In this document: in pieces, positions 21,407-30,733 of the stretch
Layout: the number at the start of each line of letters is the position of its first letter
Numbering within the stretch: the first letter of the stretch is position 1
Source of the DNA: Leptolyngbya sp. 'hensonii'
Lineage (GTDB): Bacteria > Cyanobacteriota > Cyanobacteriia > GCF-001939115
Direction: 5' to 3'
Assembly: GCF_001939115.1 (NCBI RefSeq)
Contig: NZ_MQTZ01000017.1
Location: forward strand, 72,869 to 136,868
DNA: 64,000 nt
Made by a program: the position numbers and the translations under genes
The notes under the pieces: model-generated
What the model was told of the DNA's origin: nothing
The model's database searches: none
What the model saw: the letters and a program-made list of their open reading frames with translations, nothing else

Positions 21407-24043
21407 GTGATGGATTGGCAGACAACGTCGGGCTTAACCAGTTGGGAGGGAAGATTCCTGGGAGCGAACCTCTCGGGATACGTTCTCTCTAAGACATTTC
21501 CGTTCCATCTTATTCTGGGGCAGGATTTACAAATCTTGCAGAGTGGCGATGCCATTCAGCAGCTATTTCCTGGGATTACGGTAGGGTCATCCCTGCAACA
21601 GCATTTCTATATCCGTTATCCTAATGGCCCAATCAACTATGGTGAGCTGAGTCAGCAATCCAGTACATCCATGGTTCTGGAGGCCAGCGACAACAGTTTA
21701 CAGCTCCAGGGGCAATTACTGTTTAGCGAAAATCGGGACATCCTCTTTTTCCTGGGCATTCCCCACATCCCCCATCTGGAAGCCCTGAAGATTTTGGGCG
21801 CAAACCTCTCAAACTGGAAAGTTCAGGATTCGGTTGCAGACTTTCTCTTCCTGCTGCAGGCCCGCACCGTCAGTCTCTCGGATGCCAGACGGTTGGCGGA
21901 AAAACTGACTGAACAGCGGGCGGAATTGCACCGGGCCTTGGCCCAATCCGAACTAACCACCGCTGTGCTAGAGCAGGCCACGGATGCGATCGAAATCATG
22001 GACCCGGAGTTGAAAATTCTCTACGTCAACTCAGCCTTTGAGAAGATCACGGGGTATAGCCGCTCTGAGGCGATCGGGAAAACCCCCGCCACCCTTTTCC
22101 GAGCAGGCCAGCCCGAGGAAGGCATTTATGCCGAAATCTCCCGTTCCCTTTCATCTGGTCAGGTCTGGCACGGCTCCTATATCGGCAGACGCAAAGATGG
22201 CTCTTTCTACCATCAGGAAGCCACCCTTTTCCCGGTACTGAACTACGAGAACGAAGTCACAAACTACGTCGCGATCAAACGGGATATCAGCGATCGCAAA
22301 CAGACCCAAACCAAGTTAGAACATTCCCTCTCCATCCTCAATGCAACTTTTGAAGCCACTGCTGACAGTATTCTGGTCACCGATATTCGGGGGAAGATCC
22401 TGCATTTCAACCAGAAGTTTGTCGATCTCTGGCAAATTCCTGCCTCGATCCTGAACCTGCGAGATAATCGCCAGTCCGTTCTGCATCATATTGCGGGTCA
22501 GCTCCGGGATCCCCAGAGCTTTTCCTCCAAAAAAATGCTGGAACTGTATGTCCGCCCCCACACGGAAAGTTACGACATCCTGGAACTGAAGGATGGCAGA
22601 GTTCTGGAGCTCTATTCCTCACCCCAGCGCCTGGATGATGTGGTGATTGGGTGGGTCTGGAGTTTCCGCGATGTGACGGAACGGCAACGAACAGAGGCCA
22701 GAATGCGCTATCAGGCACTCTACGACACGCTCACGGGATTGCCCAACCGGGTCTTATTTCACGATCGCCTCTCCGATGCCCTGGCCCAAGCTGGAGGCCG
22801 GGAGATTCAGGTTGCCGTTCTCTTCCTGGATCTGGATCGGTTTAAGCTGATCAACGATACTCTGGGTCATGCAGCCGGAGACCTTTTACTGCAGGAGTTT
22901 GCCCAACGTCTGAGATCCTGCCTGCGGGATAGTGATGTGCTGGCGCGCTGGGCTGGGGATGAATTTACCCTCTTAATTCCCCGTATTAATGGTGCAGAAG
23001 AAGCTGCCGCGATCGCCCAGCGCATTATGGAGACCTTGAAACCAGAGTTTAACCTGGATGGCCACCTGTTACGAGTCACCAGCAGCATTGGCATTGCCAT
23101 CTATCCCCAGGATGGGACCGATGCCGAAACCCTGCTCAAACACGCCGATGCCGCTCTGTATCAAACCAAAGAGGCGGGTCGAAATGGATACCACTTTTAT
23201 ACATCCACCACAAATTCTGCAGCCTCTGCCTGGTTGACCCTGGAAAACCACCTGAACCGAGCCCTGGAGCGGCAGGAGTTTGTTCTGCACTACCAGCCCC
23301 AGGTCAATCTTGTGACGGGAGAAATTATTCAGATGGAGGCCCTGTTGCGTTGGCAGAGTCCTGAGTTAGGGCTAGTCTCTCCGGATCAGTTTATTCCACT
23401 GGCTGAGGAAAGCGGGCTCATCCTGGCGATCGGTGAGTGGGTGCTCCGCACAGCCTGTCGGCAACAGCGCCTTTGGCAGGAGAGCAGTCTCCCATCTGTT
23501 GGTATTGGGATTAACCTCTCTGGCCACCAGTTCAAGCAGCCCAGGCTGGTGGAAAGCATCCACCAAATTTTGCAAGAGACAGGGATGGAACCTCGATACC
23601 TGGAACTGGAAATTACTGAAACCACGGTGATGAAGGATGTCGATCGCACCCACCTCACCCTGGAAGAACTGCACCAACTGGGCATCTCCATCGCTCTGGA
23701 TGACTTCGGTACGGGCTATTCATCCCTCAACTACCTTAAAAAGTTTCCGTTTCACACCCTGAAAATTGATCAATCGTTTATTGCAGAGGTAACCACAGAT
23801 ACCAATGATGAAGCGATCGTCACCGCTATCATTGCCCTGGGGCGGGTCTTAAAGCTGAAGCTGGTGGCGGAAGGCGTTGAGACTAGGGAACAGGCCCAGT
23901 TATTGCAGTCGCTGGGATGCGAGACCATGCAGGGCTATCTGTTCAGCCATCCCGTTCCGGCAGACCGGGCCACAGAATTGCTCCAGCACCGATCGTCGCC
24001 AGAACTGTTGCCCCCCATCTCGGGATCAACTGATTTGGGTTAA
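21407..24043 (+). CDS. HNOBA-PAS-PAS-GGDEF-EAL signalling protein
   Basis: An 878-residue cyclic-di-GMP protein. Residues ~20-190 match the haem-NO-binding-associated (HNOBA) domain (FPFHLILGQDLQILQSGDAI...VADFLFLLQARTVSLSDARRLAEKL). Two PAS domains follow (about 185-300 and 305-420), then a diguanylate cyclase domain with motif AGDEF (first Gly replaced by Ala), then an EAL phosphodiesterase domain with MEALLRW and DDFGTGYSS. HNOBA domains usually heterodimerise with or receive input from haem NO/O2-binding proteins. No such partner is encoded nearby. Whether it makes or degrades c-di-GMP cannot be decided from sequence, though the EAL residues look intact. Confidence 0.9.
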   Translation: MMDWQTTSGLTSWEGRFLGANLSGYVLSKTFPFHLILGQDLQILQSGDAIQQLFPGITVGSSLQQHFYIRYPNGPINYGELSQQSSTSMVLEASDNSLQLQGQLLFSENRDILFFLGIPHIPHLEALKILGANLSNWKVQDSVADFLFLLQARTVSLSDARRLAEKLTEQRAELHRALAQSELTTAVLEQATDAIEIMDPELKILYVNSAFEKITGYSRSEAIGKTPATLFRAGQPEEGIYAEISRSLSSGQVWHGSYIGRRKDGSFYHQEATLFPVLNYENEVTNYVAIKRDISDRKQTQTKLEHSLSILNATFEATADSILVTDIRGKILHFNQKFVDLWQIPASILNLRDNRQSVLHHIAGQLRDPQSFSSKKMLELYVRPHTESYDILELKDGRVLELYSSPQRLDDVVIGWVWSFRDVTERQRTEARMRYQALYDTLTGLPNRVLFHDRLSDALAQAGGREIQVAVLFLDLDRFKLINDTLGHAAGDLLLQEFAQRLRSCLRDSDVLARWAGDEFTLLIPRINGAEEAAAIAQRIMETLKPEFNLDGHLLRVTSSIGIAIYPQDGTDAETLLKHADAALYQTKEAGRNGYHFYTSTTNSAASAWLTLENHLNRALERQEFVLHYQPQVNLVTGEIIQMEALLRWQSPELGLVSPDQFIPLAEESGLILAIGEWVLRTACRQQRLWQESSLPSVGIGINLSGHQFKQPRLVESIHQILQETGMEPRYLELEITETTVMKDVDRTHLTLEELHQLGISIALDDFGTGYSSLNYLKKFPFHTLKIDQSFIAEVTTDTNDEAIVTAIIALGRVLKLKLVAEGVETREQAQLLQSLGCETMQGYLFSHPVPADRATELLQHRSSPELLPPISGSTDLG

Positions 24044-24080
24044 GCTAAACCCGGACTATTCACATGCAAATGCAAGGGCC

Positions 24081-25064
24081 ATGACACCTCCACGTGTTCT
24101 CTGTCTGGGAGAGATTCTCTTTGATTTCCTGGCCAATCAACCCGGCCTGCCCCCCGATCAGGTTCGGTCCTGGACACCTTATGCAGGAGGTGCGCCAGCG
24201 AATGTGGCCTTTGCCCTGACCAAATTGGGGACATCCGCTGGCTTTATCGGCTGTGTGGGCCAGGATCAATCCGGGGAGGAATTGATCCGATTGCTGGATG
24301 AGGCAGGCGTGGATCGGAGCGGCATCCAGCGGTATCCAGCTCCCACCCGCAAAGTCTCCGTCGTCCTTTCCGAGACAGGCGATCGCACCTTTGCCGGGTT
24401 TCGGGGCGGATACCAGGCCAGTGACTTCGCTGACGCTTACCTGCAGGCCGACCTCCTCCCCACCTCCCTGTTCGAAACGGCTGATTTCCTGGTCCTGGGC
24501 ACCTTAGAACTGGCCTATCCCGACAGTCGGGCCGCGATTGAGCGGGCGATCTCCCTGGCGGAACAACACTACGTCAAGATTCTGGTTGATATCAACTGGC
24601 GACCCATGTTCTGGCCCGACTTAGCCGTTGCCATCCCCCTGATTCAGATTCTGTTAAAACAGGTGGACTTTCTCAAGCTCTCCGTGGAAGAGGCCGAGTG
24701 GCTATTCGGGACCAGTGATCCGGGGGCGATCGGCCATCGGCTAGGCAATGTTGAAGGTGTTCTGGTAACTGCTGGTGCAGCCGGGTGCGCTTACTGCCTG
24801 AGCAACCATGAGGGCAGACTGTCTGCCTTTGAAGTGGATGTAGAAGACACCACTGGAGCTGGGGACGGCTTTGTTGCTGGCTTTGTGCATCAGCTCTGCA
24901 CCCGGGGCTGGCCAGCCCTGCAAGAGGCAGACCAAGTGAGAGATGTGGTTATCTATGCCAGTGCGGTCGGGGCTCTGACTGCCCTACGCCCAGGCGCGAT
25001 CGCCGCCCAGCCTACCGGAGCCGAGGTTGATGCGTTTTTATATTTGAATCACCTCAACTCATAA
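24081..25064 (+). CDS. PfkB-family carbohydrate kinase (fructokinase-like)
   Basis: A 327-residue sugar kinase. It has the N-terminal LCLGEILFDF, the substrate region GGAPANVAFALTKLG and the C-terminal ATP and catalytic signature DTTGAGDGFVAGF with the conserved Asp. Such enzymes phosphorylate fructose or related sugars with ATP in the cytosol. A longer upstream frame exists, but it overlaps the preceding gene in a shifted frame and is not protein-like, so the ATG at 24081 is used. It starts 37 bp after the signalling gene. Confidence 0.88.
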   Translation: MTPPRVLCLGEILFDFLANQPGLPPDQVRSWTPYAGGAPANVAFALTKLGTSAGFIGCVGQDQSGEELIRLLDEAGVDRSGIQRYPAPTRKVSVVLSETGDRTFAGFRGGYQASDFADAYLQADLLPTSLFETADFLVLGTLELAYPDSRAAIERAISLAEQHYVKILVDINWRPMFWPDLAVAIPLIQILLKQVDFLKLSVEEAEWLFGTSDPGAIGHRLGNVEGVLVTAGAAGCAYCLSNHEGRLSAFEVDVEDTTGAGDGFVAGFVHQLCTRGWPALQEADQVRDVVIYASAVGALTALRPGAIAAQPTGAEVDAFLYLNHLNS

Positions 25065-25170
25065 CCCCCTATCAGGCAGGGCGATCGCAGGCAAATCATG
25101 CCCGATCCGAGGGAAACCATGGAAAATAGGAGGATGAAGCAGTGGACCGATCGGTTTGCCGGTGATCTCA

Positions 25171-25734
25171 ATGGCACAAGCACTTTCCAACCCGCTCACC
25201 TTGCAAGAATTTCTGGAATTGCCAGAAACCAAACCAGCCAGTGAATACATCGACGGACGGGTGATTCAAAAACCCATGCCCAAGGGACGACATAGCCGTT
25301 TGCAAGGAAAACTCTGTGCCGCCATCAATCAAGTTGCAGAGGATCTGAAAATTGCCTATGCCTTCCCCGAATTGAGATGTAGTTTTGCAGGGCGATCGAT
25401 CGTTCCTGATATTGCAGTCTTTCGCTGGCATCGGATTCCCTTCACAGCCGCAGGGGACGTTCCCGACAACTTTGACCTTCCACCCGATTGGACCATTGAA
25501 ATCCTTTCCCCGGAACAGAAGCCCAATAAAGTGTTGGGAAATCTACTCCACTGTCTGGAACATGGGAGTAATCTGGGCTGGTTCATTGACCCGGATGATG
25601 TCAGTATTCTGGTGTTACAGCCTCAGCAACAGCCAGTTCTGTGTCAGGGCACTCAAGTCCTCCCAGTCTTGCCTGACTTGGCACTCCCCCTCACAGGAAC
25701 TCAAGTGTTCCACTGGCTCAAAATGGGACAATAA
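25171..25734 (+). CDS. Uma2 family (DUF820) putative endonuclease
   Basis: A 187-residue member of the Uma2/DUF820 family, greatly expanded in cyanobacteria and built on a PD-(D/E)XK-like nuclease fold. The start LTLQEFLELPETKPASEYIDG, the acidic strand SIVPDIAVF and the EILSPEQKPNKVLGNLLHCLEHG region fit. The ATG at 25171 gives the normal family N-terminus; an upstream TTG at 25156 is less likely. The biological role is undefined. A decayed relative lies directly downstream. Confidence 0.88.
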   Translation: MAQALSNPLTLQEFLELPETKPASEYIDGRVIQKPMPKGRHSRLQGKLCAAINQVAEDLKIAYAFPELRCSFAGRSIVPDIAVFRWHRIPFTAAGDVPDNFDLPPDWTIEILSPEQKPNKVLGNLLHCLEHGSNLGWFIDPDDVSILVLQPQQQPVLCQGTQVLPVLPDLALPLTGTQVFHWLKMGQ

Positions 25735-25803
25735 TTCGGAGGAATTTGTGACAATTTTTTGAAAGCCTTCGGCAGGAAGTCCCCAATCGTAAGGTCTCCG
25801 TCT

Positions 25804-25869
25804 AAACCCATCGCTTTAGAAGAATTTCCGCAGCTACCAGAAACCAAACCCCTGCCAGAATGTAACAAA
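25804..25869 (+). pseudogene. Uma2 gene remnant
   Basis: The frame reads KPIALEEFPQLPETKPLPEC. It closely parallels the N-terminal EFLELPETKPASEY of the intact Uma2 gene 600 bp upstream, then loses similarity and ends. There is no start codon or full domain. It is probably the residue of a deleted or shuffled family member. Confidence 0.6.
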
Positions 25870-25954
25870 TCCAAATTATGGATCTTTTGTACTATAATAA
25901 ACTACTAGCGCAGTCCAACCAAGGTATAGATTAACGAAATGCCTTAGGATAAAG

Positions 25955-26419
25955 ATGGCGATCGAAATTGAACGCAAATTTCTAGTAAATGGAGAAGCGT
26001 GGCGCAGTCTCGGCCAGGGCACGCCCTATCGCCAGGGCTATATTGCGACGGTCAATGGCACAACTGTGCGGGTGCGAATTGCCGGAACCCAGGGCTACAT
26101 TACCCTGAAGGGATTCAAGACTGTGCTGGCCCGATCTGAGTTCGAATATCCCATCCCCCTGGAGGACGCCGCCACCCTGCTGGAGCAGTTCTGCGATCGG
26201 CCCTTGATTGAGAAAGTACGCTATCGGATTCCGATCGGGGATCTGGTCTGGGAAGTGGATGAGTTCACCGGAGAAAACCAGGGTCTGATCGTGGCCGAGG
26301 TGGAACTGCAGGATGAACAGCAAGCCATTGAGCTGCCGGATTGGGTTGGCGCAGAAGTTTCCCACGACCCCCGCTACCTGAACGCCAACCTGGTCCGGCA
26401 CCCCTACAGCCGCTGGTGA
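25955..26419 (+). CDS. CYTH-domain phosphatase
   Basis: A 154-residue CYTH-fold protein. It begins with the signature MAIEIERKFLV (the ExExK motif) and retains the charged tunnel strands VRVRIAGTQGYITLKG, WEVDEFTGENQGLIVAEVEL and the RY/KVRYRIP segment. Family members hydrolyse inorganic tripolyphosphate or thiamine triphosphate. In cyanobacteria tripolyphosphatase activity is the best guess. It converges with the SOD gene, the stop codons being adjacent. Confidence 0.9.
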   Translation: MAIEIERKFLVNGEAWRSLGQGTPYRQGYIATVNGTTVRVRIAGTQGYITLKGFKTVLARSEFEYPIPLEDAATLLEQFCDRPLIEKVRYRIPIGDLVWEVDEFTGENQGLIVAEVELQDEQQAIELPDWVGAEVSHDPRYLNANLVRHPYSRW

Positions 26420-27139
26420 TCAGGTTGAGGCAAACCGCCGATCGACCACGGCCCAATTCACCACATTCCACCAGGCAGTCAGGTAATCGGCCCGCCGGTT
26501 CTGGTACTTGAGATAGTAGGCATGCTCCCAGACATCATTGCCCAGGATCGGCGTCAGTCCCTCGCTCAGAGGACTATCCTGGTTCGCCGTACTCATCACC
26601 TTGAGCTGTCCCTGGGCATCCTGGACCAACCAGGCCCAGCCACTGCCAAAGCACTTCATCCCGGCCTGATTAAATTGCTGCTTGAAACTATCGAAGCTGC
26701 CAAACTGTTTTTTAATCGCCTGACCCAGTTCCCCCTGAGGCTCCCCACCCCCATCCGGCCCCATACTTGACCAGAACAGAGTGTGATTGACGTGGCCCCC
26801 GCCATGATTGCGTACCGTGGTGCGAATTTCCTGGGGTACCGCCTGCAAATCTTTGAGCAGGTCTTCCGCACTCTTGCCCTTCAAGTCTGGAAAGCGGGCG
26901 ATCGCTCCATTCAGAGTCGCCACATAGGCTGCATGGTGCTTGTCATGATGAATCCGCATCGTGCGTTCATCAATATGAGGTTCCAAGGCATTGTAGGCGT
27001 AGGGCAACGGGGGCACCGTGAAGGGACCCTGGGGCAACTCCGCCGCCAGCGCTTCTAGCCCCAAAGACTCCATTCCCAGAAAGGTTCCGGCGGTTCCGGC
27101 TCCCAGCAACAACAGAACATGGCGGCGCTTGAGAGACAT
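26420..27139 (-). CDS. sodA: Mn-type superoxide dismutase, membrane-anchored or exported
   Basis: A 239-residue superoxide dismutase. Residues 1-33 ([22 protein letters not shown]...) form a signal peptide or N-terminal membrane anchor, placing the enzyme at the thylakoid lumen or periplasm. Metal ligands sit in [19 protein letters not shown] and [23 protein letters not shown] and [10 protein letters not shown] are the Mn-type rather than Fe-type signatures. It removes superoxide. Its 12-bp distance from truB upstream suggests co-transcription. Confidence 0.92.
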   Translation of the reverse strand: MSLKRRHVLLLLGAGTAGTFLGMESLGLEALAAELPQGPFTVPPLPYAYNALEPHIDERTMRIHHDKHHAAYVATLNGAIARFPDLKGKSAEDLLKDLQAVPQEIRTTVRNHGGGHVNHTLFWSSMGPDGGGEPQGELGQAIKKQFGSFDSFKQQFNQAGMKCFGSGWAWLVQDAQGQLKVMSTANQDSPLSEGLTPILGNDVWEHAYYLKYQNRRADYLTAWWNVVNWAVVDRRFAST

Positions 27140-27150
27140 GATGCTTCTCC

Positions 27151-28059
27151 TCAGAGATTATTGTCAAATACGATGCGGGGAGCCAGCAGCTCAGTTTCGT
27201 CTACCTGAACCCATTGCCCGATCCCCAGAAAGCGATCGTCTCCATGGTAGACCCGAATCATGGCCTTTGACAGATCCATCCCTGGCGACCAGGGAATGGA
27301 CTGGCCCTGGCACCAGCGCTGGGCTGCGGGCACCGGCAGGTCGATCGCCGGGAGATGTCTCAGGGCAGCATCAGGAGGAAGGGGCTGCCAGATCTCCTGT
27401 GGCAATCGGATCTCCAGATCTTCCAGGGTGAGGCTATCAGCCAACTGGAAGCCACAACTCTCGGTTCGCTCCAATTTTGCCAAGGTTCCGCCCGTCTGTA
27501 AGACCTCCCCCAAATCGCGGGCGATCGCCCGAATATAGGTGCCCGGACCACAGGCGATCTCCAGATCGATCTCCGGGAAATCCCCCGATCGCCAGGCCAA
27601 AATCTCAATCCGCGATACTACTACAGATCGGACAGGCACCTCGATCGTCTCACCGGCTCGGGCCAGATTGTACAGTCGCTGCCCCTGCACCTGAATCGCA
27701 CTGTACATCGGTGGCACCTGCTGGATCTGACCGACAAATTGGGGCAGCGCAGCCTGTACCTGGGGCAGATCCAGATGGGGAACCGCATGAGCCGCGATCA
27801 CCTCCCCCTCCAGATCATCCGTGGTGGTTTGCAGGCCAAACCGCACCGTCGCCCGATAGGCTTTCCCATCCGGCAAAAACTGCAATAGGCGCGTAGCCCG
27901 ATCGAGGGCTATCGGCAATACCCCAGTTGCCGCCGGGTCCAGGGTACCCCCATGGCCCACTCGCTTCATTTTCAACAAGCGCCGCACCCGAGCTACACAG
28001 TCGTGAGACGTCAGGCCAGCCGGTTTGTTCAGATTTAAAAACCCACAAAAATTCGCCAT
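27151..28059 (-). CDS. truB: tRNA pseudouridine-55 synthase
   Basis: A 302-residue enzyme that makes pseudouridine at position 55 of the tRNA T-loop. The catalytic-Asp motif [18 protein letters not shown] is intact, and the N-terminal [17 protein letters not shown] and the later [16 protein letters not shown] are also standard. A C-terminal RNA-binding extension is present. The length is normal for a cyanobacterial TruB. The sod gene follows closely. Confidence 0.95.
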   Translation of the reverse strand: MANFCGFLNLNKPAGLTSHDCVARVRRLLKMKRVGHGGTLDPAATGVLPIALDRATRLLQFLPDGKAYRATVRFGLQTTTDDLEGEVIAAHAVPHLDLPQVQAALPQFVGQIQQVPPMYSAIQVQGQRLYNLARAGETIEVPVRSVVVSRIEILAWRSGDFPEIDLEIACGPGTYIRAIARDLGEVLQTGGTLAKLERTESCGFQLADSLTLEDLEIRLPQEIWQPLPPDAALRHLPAIDLPVPAAQRWCQGQSIPWSPGMDLSKAMIRVYHGDDRFLGIGQWVQVDETELLAPRIVFDNNL

Positions 28060-28086
28060 AGATTGTGCTGAGGAAAGCTCCGACGG

Positions 28087-29757
28087 TTATTGCACGGATC
28101 CGCCGATCGCCTGCTCTAGTTGAGCCGTGGTCAAAGATTGCACCAGATGAAGATCCAGAGGTCCCTGACTCAGAAAGTCTGCATAAGCAGCAGTCAGGTA
28201 AGCCCGGTATTCCGATCGACCCGCCACATAAGTCTGAAAAAAAGCAACCGTCAGGGCATTCATGTAGCGACGGGCAATTCGAGGATTAGGCCCAACCAGG
28301 GCATCAGGAATTGGGACAGGCCCACCCGCAGGTCCTGCTTCTGCAATCATGGAAAAGTGTGTCCCACCTTTGACAGCCGCCAGGTAGCGATGGGTGGTCG
28401 TCAACCAGGTGAAAGGAAAGAGTTGTTCGGGCAGTGCCGGGGTTACAGTATCCGCCAAACCCGTCACGACCATCACGGGCACTTGAATTTTGCTCAAGCT
28501 TTCTTTCCCCAGGACCGTGCCTGCCACCGGGTTAATCGCGATCGTCGCCTTAATGCGAGAATCATAGAGGATACGAGATGCATTCACCTGGGTAGCCAAA
28601 CACTGAAGCAAGAGAGACAGATTCAGAGAGTCCGCACCCGGTGGACAAGCTTGCTGGAGCCGGGAAAAGTTAATCCCAGGGCTAACCACCACCAGCGCCG
28701 TATAGCCTCCAAAGGATTGACCCACAATCCCAACCTGACGGGTGTTGAGGAGACCGCGATACTCAGAGACTCCCTGGCTGAGTTGCTCCAGTTCATCCAA
28801 CAAAAATCGGATATCCAGGGGCCGATCGATGAATTCTGAAGGCTCCACCACCTCACTGGCCCGACCACTGATCAGGGCACTCAACTGTCGGGCATTACTG
28901 CCCAAATGCTCCGGCACCGCCACCGCAAATCCGTAGGAAGCGAGTTGCTGAGCCAGATAAGCCAGGGTGCTCCGGTCTGAACCGACACCGTGGGAAATGA
29001 CGATCACCGGGTAGGGAGGTTGGGGGGCATCCTGGGAGCGTTGCCCCTGGGGCAGATAAATATCCGCCGGATAGGTCCGCTGCCGGGATAGATCATTGAG
29101 AACGATCGTGCGCTGCTTCCAGGTGTAGGGGCCGCGATTCCGCAAATCGGGTTGATCCTTAAAGGGAATCACCGGAATCGTCGTTGCTTCCGTAGCAGCC
29201 ACCCGAAAGATGGCAGCCTGGGCCTGATTGGTTTGCTGAATAAACTGCTGCAAAACACCCGCAATCTCCAGAGAGCGGGCTACATTAATTCGCAGTTCCC
29301 GGCTGGGAAATTTTTTCAGTACATTCAGCAGGGTCAGACCATCAGCATCCGCCGCTGATAGGATCAGGGCCGATCGGATAGCATAAAACCCAGACAGGCC
29401 GGAATCCACCTGGATCACCTGCCCCAGACGTTGGAGCAGGTTTTCTCCGATCGGGGTGTAGAGAAATTGAGAAATCGCCACCGGACTGAGGTCAATCCGG
29501 CTCAGGAGCACCGAACGAAACTGCTGCAACTGTCCAGGCTCAACATACTCGGCATAAGCAGCCAGATCATCTTTAATCACCCCAGTTCTGGCATAGGTCT
29601 CCAGGGAATTGATGGAGATGGATCGTTCCAGCACACTGTAAGAGACATGAATTCGCTCAGCAGCCATAGCAGGCAAGCTGCTCACCATTGCGCAGGCAAT
29701 CCCAAGCAGCAATGACCACGGCCCCCCAAGGGGGGATTGACGAATCCGCAATTTCAT
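28087..29757 (-). CDS. exported alpha/beta hydrolase with DUF1400 domain
   Basis: A 556-residue protein with a signal peptide (cleavage near SLPAMAAE, residue ~33). The DUF1400 region follows (about 34-160, with the ISINSLETYARTGVI element), then an alpha/beta hydrolase. The nucleophile is in GQSFGGYTAL, an oxyanion strand is PYPVIVISHGVGSD, and the catalytic His is probably in KGGTHFSMI. The closest functional families are platelet-activating-factor acetylhydrolase-like and dienelactone-hydrolase-like esterases. The substrate is unknown. The start overlaps the stop of the DUF3177 gene by 4 bp, implying translational coupling. Confidence 0.85.
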   Translation of the reverse strand: MKLRIRQSPLGGPWSLLLGIACAMVSSLPAMAAERIHVSYSVLERSISINSLETYARTGVIKDDLAAYAEYVEPGQLQQFRSVLLSRIDLSPVAISQFLYTPIGENLLQRLGQVIQVDSGLSGFYAIRSALILSAADADGLTLLNVLKKFPSRELRINVARSLEIAGVLQQFIQQTNQAQAAIFRVAATEATTIPVIPFKDQPDLRNRGPYTWKQRTIVLNDLSRQRTYPADIYLPQGQRSQDAPQPPYPVIVISHGVGSDRSTLAYLAQQLASYGFAVAVPEHLGSNARQLSALISGRASEVVEPSEFIDRPLDIRFLLDELEQLSQGVSEYRGLLNTRQVGIVGQSFGGYTALVVVSPGINFSRLQQACPPGADSLNLSLLLQCLATQVNASRILYDSRIKATIAINPVAGTVLGKESLSKIQVPVMVVTGLADTVTPALPEQLFPFTWLTTTHRYLAAVKGGTHFSMIAEAGPAGGPVPIPDALVGPNPRIARRYMNALTVAFFQTYVAGRSEYRAYLTAAYADFLSQGPLDLHLVQSLTTAQLEQAIGGSVQ

Positions 29758-30350
29758 CTTTCTGCCGCCATCCGTCCCTGTTTACCTAATCTAACCAGCA
29801 TGAAATAACTGAAGGCCACGACATACATAATCAGGAAAATAAACCCTACAAACCCGAGAAACTTAGGGTTGCTGTTGGCATGAAAGTATTCTCTAAACAG
29901 GAAGGGGGGGTGAAACCAGACCTGGCAGAAGCGATTGGCCAGAGCCTCTTTGGAGAAGGCACAATTCAGAAAGGGAATGGTAACCAGGGCTCCCAGGGTG
30001 GAATACACAGTGACAGCCCACCGCCATGCCATAAAGGCCAATTTTAAGGGGCTTTCCGATTGCTCATGCAACTCTTCATTCAGATCAATCCAGAACCAAA
30101 GTCCGATCGGAATTAGGATGCGCGCCAGGAAAGAAGATAAGAAGCTGACTGGAATCGCTCCAATCATCAGATAAACCGTAATTGCCAGTAAGCTAGAAAC
30201 ACGCCAATAAATCGCTAGCAGGCGCTGAATTGCTTCATTTTTCTGAACAAATGCCCAAACCAACAAAACCAGTGGGAGGATAACAGTAAGGAGCACCGCC
30301 AGCCGATAGTCCATCCAGACCAAAGGCTCGAACCAAAGCTTTCCTGGCAT
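29754..30350 (-). CDS. DUF3177 family membrane protein
   Basis: A 198-residue integral membrane protein with about four hydrophobic spans (for example AVLLTVILPLVLLVWAFV and FVGFIFLIMYVVAFSYFMLV). It matches my recollection of the cyanobacterial DUF3177 family, whose function is unknown. It is coupled to the hydrolase gene through a 4-bp overlap of the stop and start codons. Confidence 0.75.
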   Translation of the reverse strand: MPGKLWFEPLVWMDYRLAVLLTVILPLVLLVWAFVQKNEAIQRLLAIYWRVSSLLAITVYLMIGAIPVSFLSSFLARILIPIGLWFWIDLNEELHEQSESPLKLAFMAWRWAVTVYSTLGALVTIPFLNCAFSKEALANRFCQVWFHPPFLFREYFHANSNPKFLGFVGFIFLIMYVVAFSYFMLVRLGKQGRMAAER

Positions 30351-30411
30351 GATTTAATCCGTACAAAAAATAGCAATTCACCTCAATAGTATCAAGTTTC
30401 ATCGTAGTCGT

Positions 30412-30717
30412 ATGGATGCTCTCCTGATTCTGTGTTTTGCCCTGATTCCCCCTGTGCTCTCCCTCTGGATCATGCGTTGGGCTGAAGTGCAGGCCCAGCA
30501 AAGATTAAGGGCAGCTACAGATTTGGCCACTTTACAGGGGTTGCAACGGGTACGACAGGCTCAGGGCAATCACTACGGGATTGAAGGCCTAGGTTATCAG
30601 ATTGGGGATCTGACCTGCCAATTCAACGCCCGTTCCGCTTACATTCGCTGTGCGGTCAACCCCTATGGCCCCTGCCAGCAATGTCCCCATTACCAATCCA
30701 TTGAGTTTGCCGAGTGA
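30412..30717 (+). CDS. small membrane-anchored protein with Cys-rich end (DUF6464-like)
   Basis: A 101-residue protein. An N-terminal membrane segment (ALLILCFALIPPVLSLWIMRWA) leads into a helical stretch and a conserved-looking C-terminal domain with four cysteines (LTCQFN...IRCAVNPYGPCQQCPHY). The CxxC pair suggests metal or redox binding. I associate it tentatively with the cyanobacterial DUF6464 family. The function is unknown. It precedes aroE on the same strand. Confidence 0.7.
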   Translation: MDALLILCFALIPPVLSLWIMRWAEVQAQQRLRAATDLATLQGLQRVRQAQGNHYGIEGLGYQIGDLTCQFNARSAYIRCAVNPYGPCQQCPHYQSIEFAE

Positions 30718-30733
30718 GGAGCCCAAAACCATC

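Noticed and set aside
23877-24080. N-terminal extension of the sugar kinase
   Set aside because: It lies in a different frame of the GGDEF-EAL gene and is Arg/Cys/Pro-rich in a non-protein-like way; the kinase fold begins at 24081.
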